DNA of 64,000 nt from Patagioenas fasciata (GCF_037038585.1 NC_092520.1:4662001-4726000); one strand, 5' to 3'; shown: positions 1 through 14,008, counted from the stretch's first letter. Translations and numbers: made by a program. The notes: generated from the sequence alone by a model not told the origin.

Positions 1-141
1 TATTTGGAAGGTGCTTTTTCCAATGGGAACGGCTCCCACCTCCTCCCTCCCACTCTGAAGAAAAGCTCAGCAACATGGATGAGAAGCCACAGTTAAAACC
101 CAACCCTGATGGCAGGGGCTGAAGGAATTATTTCTGCTCAC

Positions 142-258
142 AGATTTGGTGTGTTCAGGTCGAGGAGCGATCACAGGGGGTGCAGCTGCGTCGTCTTCAT
201 CATCTTCATCTTCAGAGACTGAGGGCACGGCGGGGGTCTCGGAGACAGTCTTCACATT
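142..258 (-). CDS. PAK1: PAK1 exon encoding acidic stretch and PIX-binding motif (residues 160-198)
   Basis: This 117-nt exon encodes exactly 39 codons in phase 0 on both sides. It begins [18 protein letters not shown], continues through an Asp/Glu run, and ends with the [13 protein letters not shown] motif. In PAK1 this motif and the residues after it bind the SH3 domain of the PIX/Cool exchange factors, targeting the kinase to focal complexes. The acceptor is CCATGTGCAG at 268-259. The donor GTGAGC follows TCT (Ser198, equivalent to human Ser199). The acidic run is one residue shorter than in human PAK1 and reads EDDAAAPP. The next exon (starting Val-Tyr-Thr-Arg in PAK1) and the kinase domain lie left of the window, so the gene is incomplete here. 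Confidence 0.96.
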
Positions 259-298
259 CTGCACATGGGGATGCAAAAAACAAAAATAAACACCTATT

Positions 299-937
299 AT
301 GACCATGAGCCAGCACTGGACCCTTGTGGCCAGGAAGCCAATGGTACCTGGGGTGGCTTAGAAGGGGGGTGGTCAGTAGGTCAGAGACGTTCTCCTGTCC
401 CTCTACTCTGCCCTGGTGAGACCACCCCTGGAATATTGTGTCCAGTTGTGGCCCCTCAGTTCCAGAAGGACAGGGAACTGCTGCAGAGAGTCCAGCGCAG
501 GGCAACAAAGATGCTGAAGGGAGTGGAGCATCTCCCGGGTGAGGAAAGGCTGAGGGAGCTGGGGCTCTGGAGCTGGAGAAGAGGAGGCTGAGGGGTGACC
601 TCACTCATGTTTACAGATATATGAAGGGTGAGTGTCAGGAGGATGGAGCCAGGCTCTTCTCAGTGACAACCAATGATAGGACAAGGTGTAATGGGTACAA
701 ACTGGAACACAAGAGGTTCCACTTAAATTTGAGAAGAAACTTGTTCCTGGTGAGGGTGCCAGAGCCTGGCCCAGGCTGCCCAGGGAGGTTGTGGAGTCTC
801 CTTCTCTGCAGACATTCAAACCCGCCTGGACACCTTCCTGTGGAACCTCAGCTGGGTGTTCCTGCTCCATGGGGGGATTGCACTGGATGAGCTTTCCAGG
901 TCCCTTCCAATCCCCGACAGTCTGGGATTCTGTAATC
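299..937 (+). mobile_element. CR1 LINE 3' fragment (subfamily A)
   Basis: The fragment contains the C-terminal part of CR1 ORF2 (the [16 protein letters not shown] motif and downstream) and the 3' UTR ending in a variant of the CR1 terminal octamer repeat (GGGATTCTGTAAT). It is near-identical by eye to the other subfamily A copies. Its 5' truncation point lies only about 40 nt upstream of the acceptor of the PAK1 exon at 142-258. Confidence 0.9.
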
Positions 938-2097
938 ACTTGTTACAAACAAATCACAGATGTTGGATTAAGCTCCTAGCAAAGACTGCATTGGAACAAG
1001 TGTAAGAAAATAATTAGAATGGGTGAGAAAGTCCCAATATCTGAAAAATACAAACCCTAAAGATCCTGAAACTTCATGGAGGAACAAGGACTTGAGACCC
1101 ACCTGGGCTCCCTCCGCACATCTGGGGACAACATCTGGGTTTGGAAATATTTGTCCCTATTAACATTGCCTCTTTTTTTTTTTTTCTGCTTGCTTCAAAC
1201 CCTGGAGATTTCAGACTTTAAATGTGTCAATTTGCATCAAAACCTTAACGTTTTCTCTAAAAGCTGGGAGGTCAAGTTAACCTCAGTGTTGGTATTGTGA
1301 CTGAGAACTGAGTCATGAGAGATTCTGGAAAAAGAAACTGGTCAAATCTTTTCAAATCGCTTTTAAAATGCTTTCTAAAAGAAATTTTTATTAAAATTAG
1401 AAACGCTGATTTTCTTTTTATTAAAAGTTTTATAAGCGATTCAAAAAATTATCTGCAATTTTTTGCAAAACAGTGATTAGAAATCAAAGCCACTTCTAAC
1501 ATCTTACATTTGAAACTGGATTTGAAGTTCATGGCTTCCTTTACACTATAAATATCTCCAAATAAACTTGCCAAGATCCTCAACCCACCAGACCAGTTCT
1601 GCTGGTGCATCACCAGTTTTCTAAGAGGGGGAAAAAAGTATTAAAATAAAGCCCTCTCTGAAAGAGGCCAAAAAAATGTGATATTTCACTTAACTTAAGG
1701 TACGTGAAGTCACCAGCATCCTGACATATAATTGCTAAACTGCCTTTGACATAAGACAAAAGCTTAGTCTGTTAAAAGCAACAAAAAACACACCTGTTGT
1801 GGGTATTTCCTGGATATCCCCCAAATTCAAGATTACCCAGTGTCTTCCAAAAACATCAGGTTATCTCAGTAGACTGATAACTACTGTTTTTTTCAGGTTT
1901 TACTTTAGAATCCAACAGTCTTGGGTATTCTAAGCTCCCTAGAATTGACATACAGTGACATATACTAATGGCTGAAACATTGTCCTTTTTGCAGAGGGTG
2001 CTAAACCGTCAGATCTGAACCTGCTGCGTCTGGAAGGGAGAAGAAAAAGTTGACTCTAGATAAGAGCGCGGCAGTGAGAAAACAAGAGCTGAGGGCA

Positions 2098-2739
2098 TGT
2101 CCTGGGTTTGTTAAAAACAAGTTTCTCTTTTAGTGAATTTGCCTGTCAGCTAAAGCTTCATATTAGCTGCATTTTCCTGGAGAACCAGACACATGTTTTG
2201 GTAAACATAGCAATGGAATGTGAAGTTATTGATAAGCATGGATGGACATCTCGCCAGAGGGGCAACGAGAAAACAGGTGACCAAGAAAATGACCAATGGA
2301 GTACAACATCCCATTCATGCGAATACTTCATACAAAAGTGGGAGATCACAAGGATCTCGTCCCTTTCATCCCTCTTTTCCTTATGGTCAACATTAGGAGA
2401 GAGCCTTGCTAGTCATCCCTGCGAACTGAGGCCTAGTGACAGACTGAATCCAGCTCCGGTTGGCTGCAGAGTCCAGTCCAGGACTTCAGGTGCCGGCTCT
2501 GCAGTTGCTGAGACTTTCAAGATTGGTTTTGTATATTTTGTATTATTTTCTCTATTCTTATTAGTGGCATTAGTAAAACATTTTTAATTGTTCCAACTCT
2601 CTTCTCTCTGTCCTCCTTTCCCTCTCGATTGCCTGTCCTGAGTGGGAAGGGGGGAGAGGGAGGGACAAAAGGGGGGAGGGGAGGTTAACAATACATCTGC
2701 CATGGTTTTATTGTCACCCTGCAATCAAAACCCTTGATA
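2098..2739 (+). mobile_element. Solo LTR, same family, copy 1
   Basis: This copy aligns along its whole length with the LTR at 4124-4762 and starts TGTCCTGG. Its TATA motif is mutated to TACAAAAG (about 2331-2338), and its end reads TTGATA rather than TCGACA. The flanks are GGGCA on the left and GGGTT on the right, so the target-site duplication is only partly preserved and the copy looks older or more damaged than copy 2. It lies 613 bp to the left of the PAK1 microexon. Confidence 0.88.
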
Positions 2740-3352
2740 GGGTTTTACGCATCATCTTCAGTTTAAAGTGTTGTTTCTTCCATCTCACACACACATATGG
2801 AAACGCTACAGAACTTTTCAGCTCGTGTCTCCTAACAAAGAAACAGGAGCGGTGCCTGCCCTGGTAGGGACAGAGTAAAGGTCAAGCAGAGAGGAGAACC
2901 TTTTATTTCCTTTCCTGCTGGAGATTAGGTTGGTTAATCAACACGAATCTACATTCGTTTATATCAATCAGATCTCGCAGGTTAGCAATTAAACTTTGTT
3001 AGATCACGGATGTTTATAGAGGCATATAAAACTGAAAGCTGAGCGGTTATCAAATTATAGGTACAGGGACAGGTCAGCTTCTATGAAAACAGAACTATTC
3101 CTATCCCTTAATTCCTTAATTTCTATTCTCTGTTTTACTTTTCACTAATGAAAGTTTCTTCTGTCTACTTGGTTGTCTCCCAGTTGAATGCCTTTTTAGG
3201 ACAATTTGCCTGTTTTATAAACATATATGCAGTATATAAATAGATATAGTTTATATTTTAAAACACTAAGCAAACTAAAAGTTTACATGCAGTTAATGCT
3301 ACTTTATGCAGGTTTTCAAATCCCCAAACTTGAGACAGAATATAAGTCTTAC

Positions 3353-3390
3353 CAATGTATTTGATGAATTGTAATCCTCTGTTGATTTAT
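3353..3390 (-). CDS. PAK1: PAK1 38-nt microexon (residues 147-159)
   Basis: This exon is too short to appear as an ORF. It was found by looking for the PAK1 segment missing between the exons at 5115-5262 and 142-258. On the minus strand a pyrimidine tract ending CTCTTTCAG is followed by AT AAA TCA ACA GAG GAT TAC and so on, then the donor GTAAGA. With the G carried over from the previous exon it reads DKSTEDYNSSNTL, matching human PAK1 DKSAEDYNSSNAL with two Ala-to-Thr changes. Ser149, an autophosphorylation site in PAK1, is present. Entry phase is 1 and exit phase is 0, so the 38 nt cannot be skipped without a frameshift. It lies between two solo LTRs (2098-2739 and 4124-4762). Confidence 0.93.
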
Positions 3391-5298
<1,908 letters not shown>

Positions 5299-5588
5299 CT
5301 AATCTCATCCTCAGCCTAATGTGTTTCACAGCAAACCCATTGTCATAGTTCTACTGTGAGAGAAACAGGGAGAAAAGAGGAGAGGAGAGGAAAGGAGAAG
5401 AGGCAGTGGATTGATACCTTCGCAGTCATGGTCTGTGGTACAAGTCACATGTTCCTTACAGGGTTGTGCAAGTGCTACTCCACTCATGAGGCTCTGGGTG
5501 AGTCCCACATGCTTTGAAAACCAAAACTCAAATGACAGAAAGGAACAGACACAAATCCTGCAGTTCATGCACAGGTATACACATATTT

Positions 5589-5878
5589 CATAGAATCATA
5601 GAACCATTTGGTTGAAAAAGACCCTCAAGATCATCGAGTCCAACCATCAACCTAACACTGCCAAGGCCACTTCTAACCCATGTCCCTAAAAACCTCATCT
5701 CTGTATCTTGTAAACCCCTCCAGGGATGGTGACTCCACCACTGCCCTGGGCAGCCTGTTCCAATGCCCCACAACCCCTTCTGGGAAGAAATTTTTCCTAA
5801 TATCCAATCTAAACTTCCCCTGGCACAACTTGAGGCCGTTTCCTCTCATCCTATCTCTTGTTACTTCAGAGAAGAAAT
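5589..5878 (-). mobile_element. CR1 LINE 3' fragment (subfamily B)
   Basis: The CR1 tail octamers (CATAGAATCATAGAA, reverse orientation) are at the left end. Next comes the subfamily B 3' UTR with the AAGACCCTCAAGATCATCG block and the CCCTGGGCAGCCTG region, oriented with PAK1. Confidence 0.88.
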
Positions 5879-6117
5879 CAAGATACTCCTATATTTACAT
5901 TTATGCAAGAAAGACTACAGAAATAGCATATACTGATTAGCATCTTGCACAACAAACATGGAACATTCATTTGGGTCTTCTTGTAGCATTAGATTCCATA
6001 GAGAAGAGTGGTTTGGTGCCTCCTGTAAGCAGAGCTGGGAAAGCAGAGATGTTAACCTCACATATGAAGCTCAGAATTTCATTTCAGGCTGAAAATAAAT
6101 GCATCTGGAGTACAAGA

Positions 6118-6262
6118 AGAGTATTCAAGAAGAGACTGGACAATGCCCTCAGACACATGGTGTGAACTGTTGGGTTGTCATATGGGAGGACAGGAGTTGG
6201 ACTCAATGATCCCTGGGGGTCCCTTCCAGTTCAGGACATCCTGTGATTCCATGATTCTACAA
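6118..6262 (+). mobile_element. CR1 3' end, short and diverged
   Basis: About 145 bp ending GTGATTCCATGATTCTAC, preceded by GGAGTTGGACTCAATGATCC and CCCTTCCAGTTC, which is the CR1 3' UTR pattern. It is more diverged than most copies here. Confidence 0.7.
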
Positions 6263-6905
6263 CCTGACTTGAACCCTTCCCCACCAGCAAGAGAAGCAGT
6301 TTGTATAGGTGAAGTGGCAAGTGACTGGGATCTTTTATCAATAAAGCTGTTCTCCCTGTTCAAAAGGATGGTTGGATACACCACTGGTATATCTGGGTTC
6401 ACTTGGGTGAGATTTGCTGACAAGCAAAACACAACCGTACACATAATTCAGGTTAGGAGAGCAAAGTCCACGAAAAACAGAAGCATATTAAAGACAAGTA
6501 AAAACAGCTTGCTCACAAACAACTTCTGCTGCTGTTAAATACTATCTCATAATTAAATTAAGAAGAATAATATGATGAAATACAACTCTGTCTTCATAGT
6601 ATTTTGCATGTCAATTAAAAAAAACCCATAAAAGCATCTGACATTTAGCCTTAGGACAGCACATGCACATTCTGTCAGAAATAGTTAAGCACAGCTGTGT
6701 GTGTCCTAAAGGCAGAACTCTAAGCCCCACTTGGTGGACACAGACTATGCTGTAGACCTAACCCAGCTCAAGAAGAGGAGGGGAGGGGAACAGAGGAGAG
6801 ATGTACCATGTTTTGTTGTCCACATCAGCCAAAAAAACAGGAAAGGAAAAGTTTGCTGGCAACCCAGGCTCCTGGGATGTGCCACGTTTGACAAACAGTC
6901 TCTCA

Positions 6906-7214
<309 letters not shown>

Positions 7215-10200
7215 TTAAAATCTCCCCAGTAGCTTCCAACTGACTTACCCAACCACACTCCCCTTTTGCTAGTTACAGGATTTCAATCCGGGGCAAACAA
7301 ACAGCAAGTTATAAAACTTTGTTACCTCACTTAAGAGCAGCCACAGCAAGTGGACAACAAAAGTCAAAGTCCTGTAGCACAGGAGGAGCGTAAGACAATG
7401 CAACTGATATTTCGGGTATGTCAAGTACCAAGTGGTAGAGCGGGACTCAAGAATACAAGAGCTATTTACCTGAAAAACTCACTCAAACTTATACAGGTCA
7501 GAGTGAAAAGCACTGCAGTGGCAGTATATTGGAGCCATGCAGTTTTGAACATATTATTTTATTTGTTGTCTTAAGCAACTTTTAAAAAACAGTATTATGT
7601 GGTGTTAAATATACACTCCCCTCTCACATTTAGACAGGGACAAAATTAACTACAAATAGTGCTTATAATCCTCAAAACAGCTCTTAAAGAAAACCAAATA
7701 TAGCATGTGTGCTTCTGCTACAAAAGCCTCTATGAGCAAAACCATTTATATTTTCCTGCTCACAAAATCAGCTAAATGTGGTTTTAATAACAAGCTTTAA
7801 AGAGACAGAGCAAGAAGGCAGGACCTGGCAGGTGAGGAGCAGAAGTTGTGAAGAAACAGGAAAGGGAATAAATCAAAGCACATGCACCCTGCAAATTTTC
7901 AAGTCAGGTCTTCAAACAAGATTATCGTTCTGCCTTGGATTGAGTTCATCCATATTTATGACATTTTAAGGACTCCACCTTTCTTTTAATATTCACTGTA
8001 TTCAAGAAATTGAGAAGAGTTTAAGGACAAACCATGTTCTATTCGGATTTGCTGCTGCTTGCGCTTATAAAATAAGCAGAGCCGGGAGAAGGTGACTAAA
8101 CCACTTCCATCTCCCAGCTGCCACCTTTGGTATCTAAAGGCAAATAAAATTTGTTTCGTGGCTGACATTCCCCAGTGCATTTTTGGCAACGCGAATGCCA
8201 AATCTCAGGTATTTCAGAAATGTGTGAGGCCGACGGTCAATATCGCAATTATTTAAGACGCTGCTGGTGGTCAGTTGTGTAAGGATGGTGAGTTTGTCCC
8301 AAAGGCCCAAATCCTGTTTCTTTCAGTGCCAGTTCTGGCACTGTTCTTCACATCATTACAGTTACGCTTGTAATTTCTGGAGCAAGAAAAGGATCAGATG
8401 CTCTATTTGGGACACAAAGGTGGAACAGATTGTTTTCGGTCCCTCTTTCAAACAAAGAGGGGAAGCTGAATCACGGAAGAGCGATCAAGGGAAAGGAGGA
8501 CAGAGCTGCAGTGCTGGAGGAGCGAGAAGGAGACAGAGCAGCTGCCATATAGCAGATGGTGAGCATCTGCAGCACGGGGCCTGCCAAAAATAAAGGAACA
8601 AGCAGCTGCATCCAGCAGGTAGACAGAAAAAGCTGCATGCGTTAGCGGTGGATGGAGAGCAAGAAGAAAAGAGATGCAGAAAGAGCCAGAAGCACTGTAT
8701 TCTGTAGTCCTGGCTGAAGGATTAATCCCTTTCTCCATGCCAAAGAGTGAGGTGTCAGCTCTGCTCGTCGCTCAGGTGAGGAGGAAAAAGGCGCCTGTAG
8801 TAGCACCACCATGGGTGGGGATGCACACCCACACGTGCTCCAGGACAACTGCCAAAATACACTTGAGTTCATCCTTAAAAAAGCTAAAGTTGCTATCCAA
8901 AAGTCAATACACTTAGTTTTGGGTTGGGTTTTTTTTAGTTATTGGGTTTTTATTTCTACATTCAGACAGTCACACATCCAAATCCCAACAAAATTCTATA
9001 CAACCAACCGTTCTGGTAACTATTCAACCACAAACTGGGATGACTGCTGACTGCTAACTTATCCAGATGTCATTGTGAACGAGACTCAGCTACACAGAGC
9101 AGTAAAACCCGTTCTGGAAGGATTGATTAAATAATGGAACGGCCTCTGTCACATCAACACTCCAGCTCTCTGTCCATGTTCAACACATAGGGATTTTCAT
9201 TATGGCTATGCTGCAATATAGAAAGAGGAGGAGATTTTTCTGCATTAATGACTTAGGATGTTTTCATACCCTTGAAGCAGTTAATGTTCTCCCAGTTATC
9301 TCAGTTTCCTGCAACCGCTTCCTACAGCATCTCAACCCTTTGCATTTTCCCTGCCTCTCAACAGCTCTTCGGGACAGCTACCACAAACTCACCCTAAAAT
9401 CACTTGGGTTTAGCGATGACGTTACAGCCAGTGAAATCATAATTGCTCTCTACGCTTCTTAAAATCTGCCTGCCTGCCACATTCGGGGTTTTATAGCACC
9501 CAGACTGACTTCACCATCATGTGAACACACATGAAGCTGGCACATAAATTCTGAGATGTTCCTCCAGCAGTCTCAGAGGACAATGGACTTCAGAAGCTTT
9601 CGATCCAAAATCTGGCAGACCTAAAAGCCTAAACATATTGTACTATTAATTACATAATTGCTTTTTGTAGCAGATATTTGTGTCATAGTAAGAGGTATAA
9701 GACAAGAGGAATTAGAGGTGAGCACTCCCAATCTTGCTGAACACTTAATCCCCCTCTACAGAGATTGTTATCCTTGCAATGAATCAAAAAGCTTTGAAGA
9801 ATATTAAATTAAAGAGTAATCATATATCTCGTTAAGAAGGCCTTTTTACCACCAAGTGCTTTATTCCCACAAATACCTTACTGACGTCTCATTCAAAACC
9901 TCACACGTCTTACAAGAGCCAAATTCATCCCCTCAACTGAGCCCAGAGCTCATCGGCGTCCCAGGAAGCTTCAGATGTTGACAACTCTTGTTGAAAGTCA
10001 CACAGGCTCTGCATCTATTTTGATAGGACCCACCGGTATTGAGTCACCACATTTTCCAAATACCGGTTTTGGGGATCAGGCTATGACAGGACTACAAATT
10101 ACATCCTAAATTTTGCAGGCAGAGCATGGCGCTTCCAGAACAGCCTGGCAAGGGGACACAGTTCATGTGCAAACATGTATGAGGACAATGGAAAAGACAC

Positions 10201-10609
10201 TTTCCAAAGCACCTTCAGCTAGAACTGCCCTTCCCAACCCAGCGACCTGTAAAAGACGCCCTTGAGATGTTCCCCTTTGTTGGCCTCCCCTCTGATCTGG
10301 ACCCACAAGCTCTCAACAGGTCTGTCACCTGCTCCACAGCAGGATTCCATGTGTTTGAGCTGCATCATTTCACCCCTTACCTCATCCATCCTTTGTAAAG
10401 TGCCTGTTCCCTGCACAGAGTAAAAAGCTACTGCTTTTCTGAAGGGAGTGACAGCATCAACTTCAGCAGCTTTCATGATAACGGAAAAAAAGCCAACATC
10501 TATATTTGCCAGCAAAATTAACTGCCGAGCATTTCGGATCTTCACAGGCTCTTTGCAGCCCCAGCAGAGGTTAAACACAAATTGGTGGTTTCCCTGGGTA
10601 AAGCCCCAA

Positions 10610-11352
10610 AGGTCATGGGCCAAGGCCAATTGTCTGAGGTTCAATGAGGCCAAGTGCCAGGTTCTGCACTTGGGTCACACCAACCCCAGGCAGCGCTACA
10701 GGCTCGGGGAAGAGCGGCTGGAAAGTGCCCAGTGGAAAAGGAGCTGGGGGTGTTGGTGACAATGACTGAACATGAGCCAGCGTGTGCCCAGGTGGCCAAG
10801 AGGCCACCAAGCATCCTGGCTGGTACCACCACTGGTATGGTCAGCAGGACTAGAGAAGCGATTGTGCCACTGTGCTGGGCACTGGGGAGGCCAAACCTTG
10901 AATCCTGGGAGCAGTTTTGGGCTCTTCACCACAAGAAAGGCCTTGAGGTGCTGGAGCGAGTTGAGAGAAGGGAACGGAGCTGGGGAAGGGGCTGGAGCAC
11001 AAGTGTGATGGGAGCGGCTGAGGGACCTGGGGGGTTCAGCTGGAGAACAGGAGCTGAGGGGAGACCTGATCTCTGAACTGCCTGAAAGGAGCTTGGAGCC
11101 GGGGGTGTCGGGCTCTGCTCCCAAGGAACAAGCAACAGGTGAGAAGAAACGGCCTTAAGTTGTGCCAGGGGAGGTTGAGGTTGGATCTTGGGAACAATTT
11201 CTTCTTGGAAAGGGGTGTCGGGCATTGGAACAGGCTGCCCAGGGCAGTGCTGGAGTCACCATCCTGGAGGTTTAGAAGACGCCGAGATGAGGTTCTTGAG
11301 CACATGGTTTACAGGTGACCTTGGTGGTGTTAACGGTTGGACACAATCTTAG
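10610..11352 (+). mobile_element. CR1 LINE 3' fragment (subfamily B)
   Basis: The fragment starts in ORF2 at a [20 protein letters not shown] segment, continues through the C-terminal domain with frame breaks, and ends in subfamily B 3' UTR sequence. It lies in the intron between the start-codon and CRIB exons. Confidence 0.85.
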
Positions 11353-12054
11353 AGCCAAACTAACAAAAAACACCCAAATTATTTCAGGCACAAACCACAG
11401 AGAGGTGTCTGAACACCTGGGAATTTCACCAATGTTTAAGCAGTAGGCGGCACTGGGAATTCAGTTGTCATCATGAGGTTAGAAAAAGTTTCCATAAAAT
11501 GAAAAATCAACTAATCTGAAGTGAACGTGATGGTGTTAATGGTATTTTTTGCTCAACAGGAATTAGAGGATAGAAGGAACCATTTTCGTCGGGGCAGGTG
11601 TATTGCAACAGAAGGCTCTGCTGGGCTTGGCTAAACAAAAATCGCTCATGTCTTGAAGCATCTGCCACGTTGGCCAATCTTCAGTAAACACAAGTATCTT
11701 CTAATCAGTGGCTGTCTGCTTGCTGATTTTACCCAAATCGTTCACTTTTGCAGCTCTCCTTCAAAGTCCATTTCAAACTAGCATTTCGGGTTGTATTTCT
11801 TTTACTCGCTTCTAAATTCCAGGTGGTTTCTTTGTTCTCTGCAACTGCTGAGCTTGGAGGTTTAAAAACCTCACTCCCTTCAATGAGCCGACACAAAAAT
11901 CGTGCAGCTCTTTAGGATTAATACTCACAATGGCAAGTTCTAACTGAGATTCAGCAGACTTGTAATATGGAGTTCATGGGTTTCTAGACTGCAGAATCAA
12001 AAATCCAGGTTTGTTAAACAATCTTTTTAAGTTGCTTAAGTTGCTGAAGGTATC

Positions 12055-12057
<3 letters not shown>

Positions 12058-12144
<87 letters not shown>
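12058..12144. repeat. (AAT)n microsatellite
   Basis: An uninterrupted trinucleotide AAT/TAA tract of about 87 bp (about 29 units) inside a PAK1 intron. A perfect tract of this length is usually polymorphic. Confidence 0.97.
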
Positions 12145-12146
<2 letters not shown>

Positions 12147-13154
12147 GCTGCAATATTTTGTAGAAAACGAACCTACATCTTGGTTATTTAAATAAGTGGA
12201 AATACCACTGCAATTAGCCTTCTTGCTAAGAAAAATTAAGGAGGCTGCCTCCCTCCTGGAGCTTGGGAAGTTGAAGATACTTAGGCCTGGCTTTAGTTAT
12301 GCAGTGTCCAGACACCATTGCAATCTAGACTCTATAAAAGCTGATGTATTAGAAAGTCCAAAAAATAGGTCGGATATAAAAAGAAACCAGCACATGGTAG
12401 GGGATGGAGATTTTGTTTCTTACATCACTTCAAAAGATTCATGAGAGAGTTTTTAAAATATCCTGATCTTAAAAATCAGAATTTCATGTACAGTTCGCAG
12501 TTCCTATCTCCAGCTCCATCTGTTACAGTCTCTCTAACAAGTGAAAATTCCTTCAGTTCACAAGAAACGTGGAAGAATTTGTATTAACGGATTATTCTTA
12601 ACAGCAAGTAGACAATACCTTACCCAAACACTAGAACATACTGACCACACAGTAACATCGGACAGGCCTGGCAGGAGATGGCTTGTTAGTCATGCTTACC
12701 TCAAATTATTTGCTGTTTAAAACAACATAATAAGCAAAAGACCTCCCCTTGCTACTCACCAAAGGAACTGCCAATGCCAGTTTTATATGGCAAGCTTGTA
12801 ACTGGTACAAAAATGTGTGTTTTTCAAGACCATTAAGGCCAAGTCAGGCTGGGAAGTGGCAGAGCTAATTCCAGTATTCAGGGACAATGTTCTTGTAATT
12901 TAAGAGGGAGATAAAAAAGGAAAAAGCACAAAATAGAATAAACAGGATGGACTAAATGTGGCGGGATTAATCATTAGAAGAAAGAGATCTACAGCCAGCA
13001 CTTTATGTACCCCCAAAATTACCACAACAGTTGTGCAGAAAACACACACACGATATCTTCTAAACCCTAAACCATCACCGTGCATCAGGTGCTTAACTAA
13101 GGTCATTCAGAGCAACATTCAAATGGGAATTTTATAAGAAATAAAATACTGTAC

Positions 13155-13365
13155 TTTTATCTCCTGGTAAAATAGATCGGAAATATCGGTCCTTCTTTTT
13201 CTTTTCTTCTGGGTTGGGAGGCAAAGGTTTTGAGCCGTGGTTTAACGTCGCAGCATCTTTGCTTCCCGAGCCAATCATAGTGCTGGTATTTCTCATCGGA
13301 GGAGCAGGCGGTTTGTCTTCTGTTTCAACTCCATTGTTCGACATCTTCAGCTGGAGAGGCCGTTA
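13155..13365 (-). CDS. PAK1: PAK1 start-codon exon (residues 1-63, plus 21 nt of 5' UTR)
   Basis: This exon encodes the N-terminus of p21-activated kinase 1, a cytoplasmic Ser/Thr kinase activated by GTP-bound Rac1/Cdc42 that controls actin and adhesion dynamics. The ATG is at 13344-13342. The seventh codon upstream is an in-frame TAA, which is also the first codon of the exon (13365-13363), so this start is well fixed; position -3 is A. The acceptor is a pyrimidine-rich tract ending CCTAG, and the donor is GTACAG at 13154-13149. Visible motifs are the proline-rich KPPAPPMR at residues 11-18 (the Nck SH3 site in PAK1), the NTST segment with Ser21 (a known Akt site), and EEKKKKDR followed by SILPGDK. 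The sequence matches PAK1 far better than PAK2 or PAK3. It differs from human at a few sites, for example VET instead of LDI at residues 6-8. The exon ends after the first base of codon 64 (Thr). Confidence 0.96.
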
Positions 13366-13556
13366 CTAGGAATGGGAAAAATTAAAAACACCTATTTATT
13401 TGTTTATTATGAATTAGAATCACACAGAGTCAAATAAACCACACGCAGGTATTTGCAGACTGGCCTGTAATGTTGTATCAACACAGATCAAGTGTGAGAG
13501 TGACAAATCCTACTCAAGCTCCGCATTTTTTTCTGTTAATAAGACTATGATTAAGC

Positions 13557-13722
13557 ATGGAACGGGCTGCCCAGGGCAGTGCTGGAGTCACCATCCCTGG
13601 AGGGGTTTAAAAGATGCATGATGAGGTTCTTAGGGACAAGGTTTAGTGCCAGATTTAGGTTAGGGTTGGACTTGATGATCCTGAGGGACTCTTCCAACCA
13701 AAACCATTCTACAATTTGTGTT
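13557..13722 (+). mobile_element. CR1 3' end, right-facing arm of an inverted pair (subfamily B)
   Basis: The fragment starts at GGAACGGGCTGCCCAGGG and ends CCATTCTACAATTTG. It matches the reverse complement of the neighbouring CR1 at 13768-14008 over about 165 bp, with few mismatches. Confidence 0.88.
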
Positions 13723-13767
13723 ATTGATCAACAAGAACAGCCTATTTCAGGATACAGCCTTAAGCAA

Positions 13768-14008
13768 ACGATGGAGCAGAATCATTTCAGTTGGAAGAGA
13801 CCCTCAAGATCATTGAGTCCAACCATAACCTAACTCCAGCACTAAACCATGTCCCTAAGAACCTCACCTAAATGCCTTTTAAACCCCTCCAGGGGATGGT
13901 GACTCCACCACTGCCCTGGGCAGCCTGTTCCAATGCTTCACAACCCTCTCCACGAAGAATTTTTTCCTAACATCCAATATGAACCTTCGCTGGCACAACT
14001 TGAAGTGT
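13768..14008 (-). mobile_element. CR1 3' end, left-facing arm of an inverted pair (subfamily B)
   Basis: The tail faces left (AGAATCATTTCAGTTGG) and the body extends to the GGCACAACTTGAAG block. It is tail-to-tail with the copy at 13557-13722, with a spacer of about 45 bp. Confidence 0.88.

Larger units (their letters stand above)
259..3352 (-). other. PAK1: PAK1 intron between microexon and acidic/PIX exon
   Basis: The intron is 3,094 nt, starting GTAAGA and ending TGTGCAG, phase 0. It contains the solo LTR at 2098-2739 and a CR1 fragment at about 299-937 that comes within about 40 nt of the acceptor. The parts 0.94-2.1 and 2.7-3.35 kb are plain AT-rich intron. Confidence 0.92.

Noticed and set aside
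212..604. A 130-codon minus-strand frame overlapping the PAK1 exon
   Set aside because: It is CR1 sequence joined to the wrong reading frame of the exon at 142-258. It is useful only for showing where a microexon-skipped transcript would stop.
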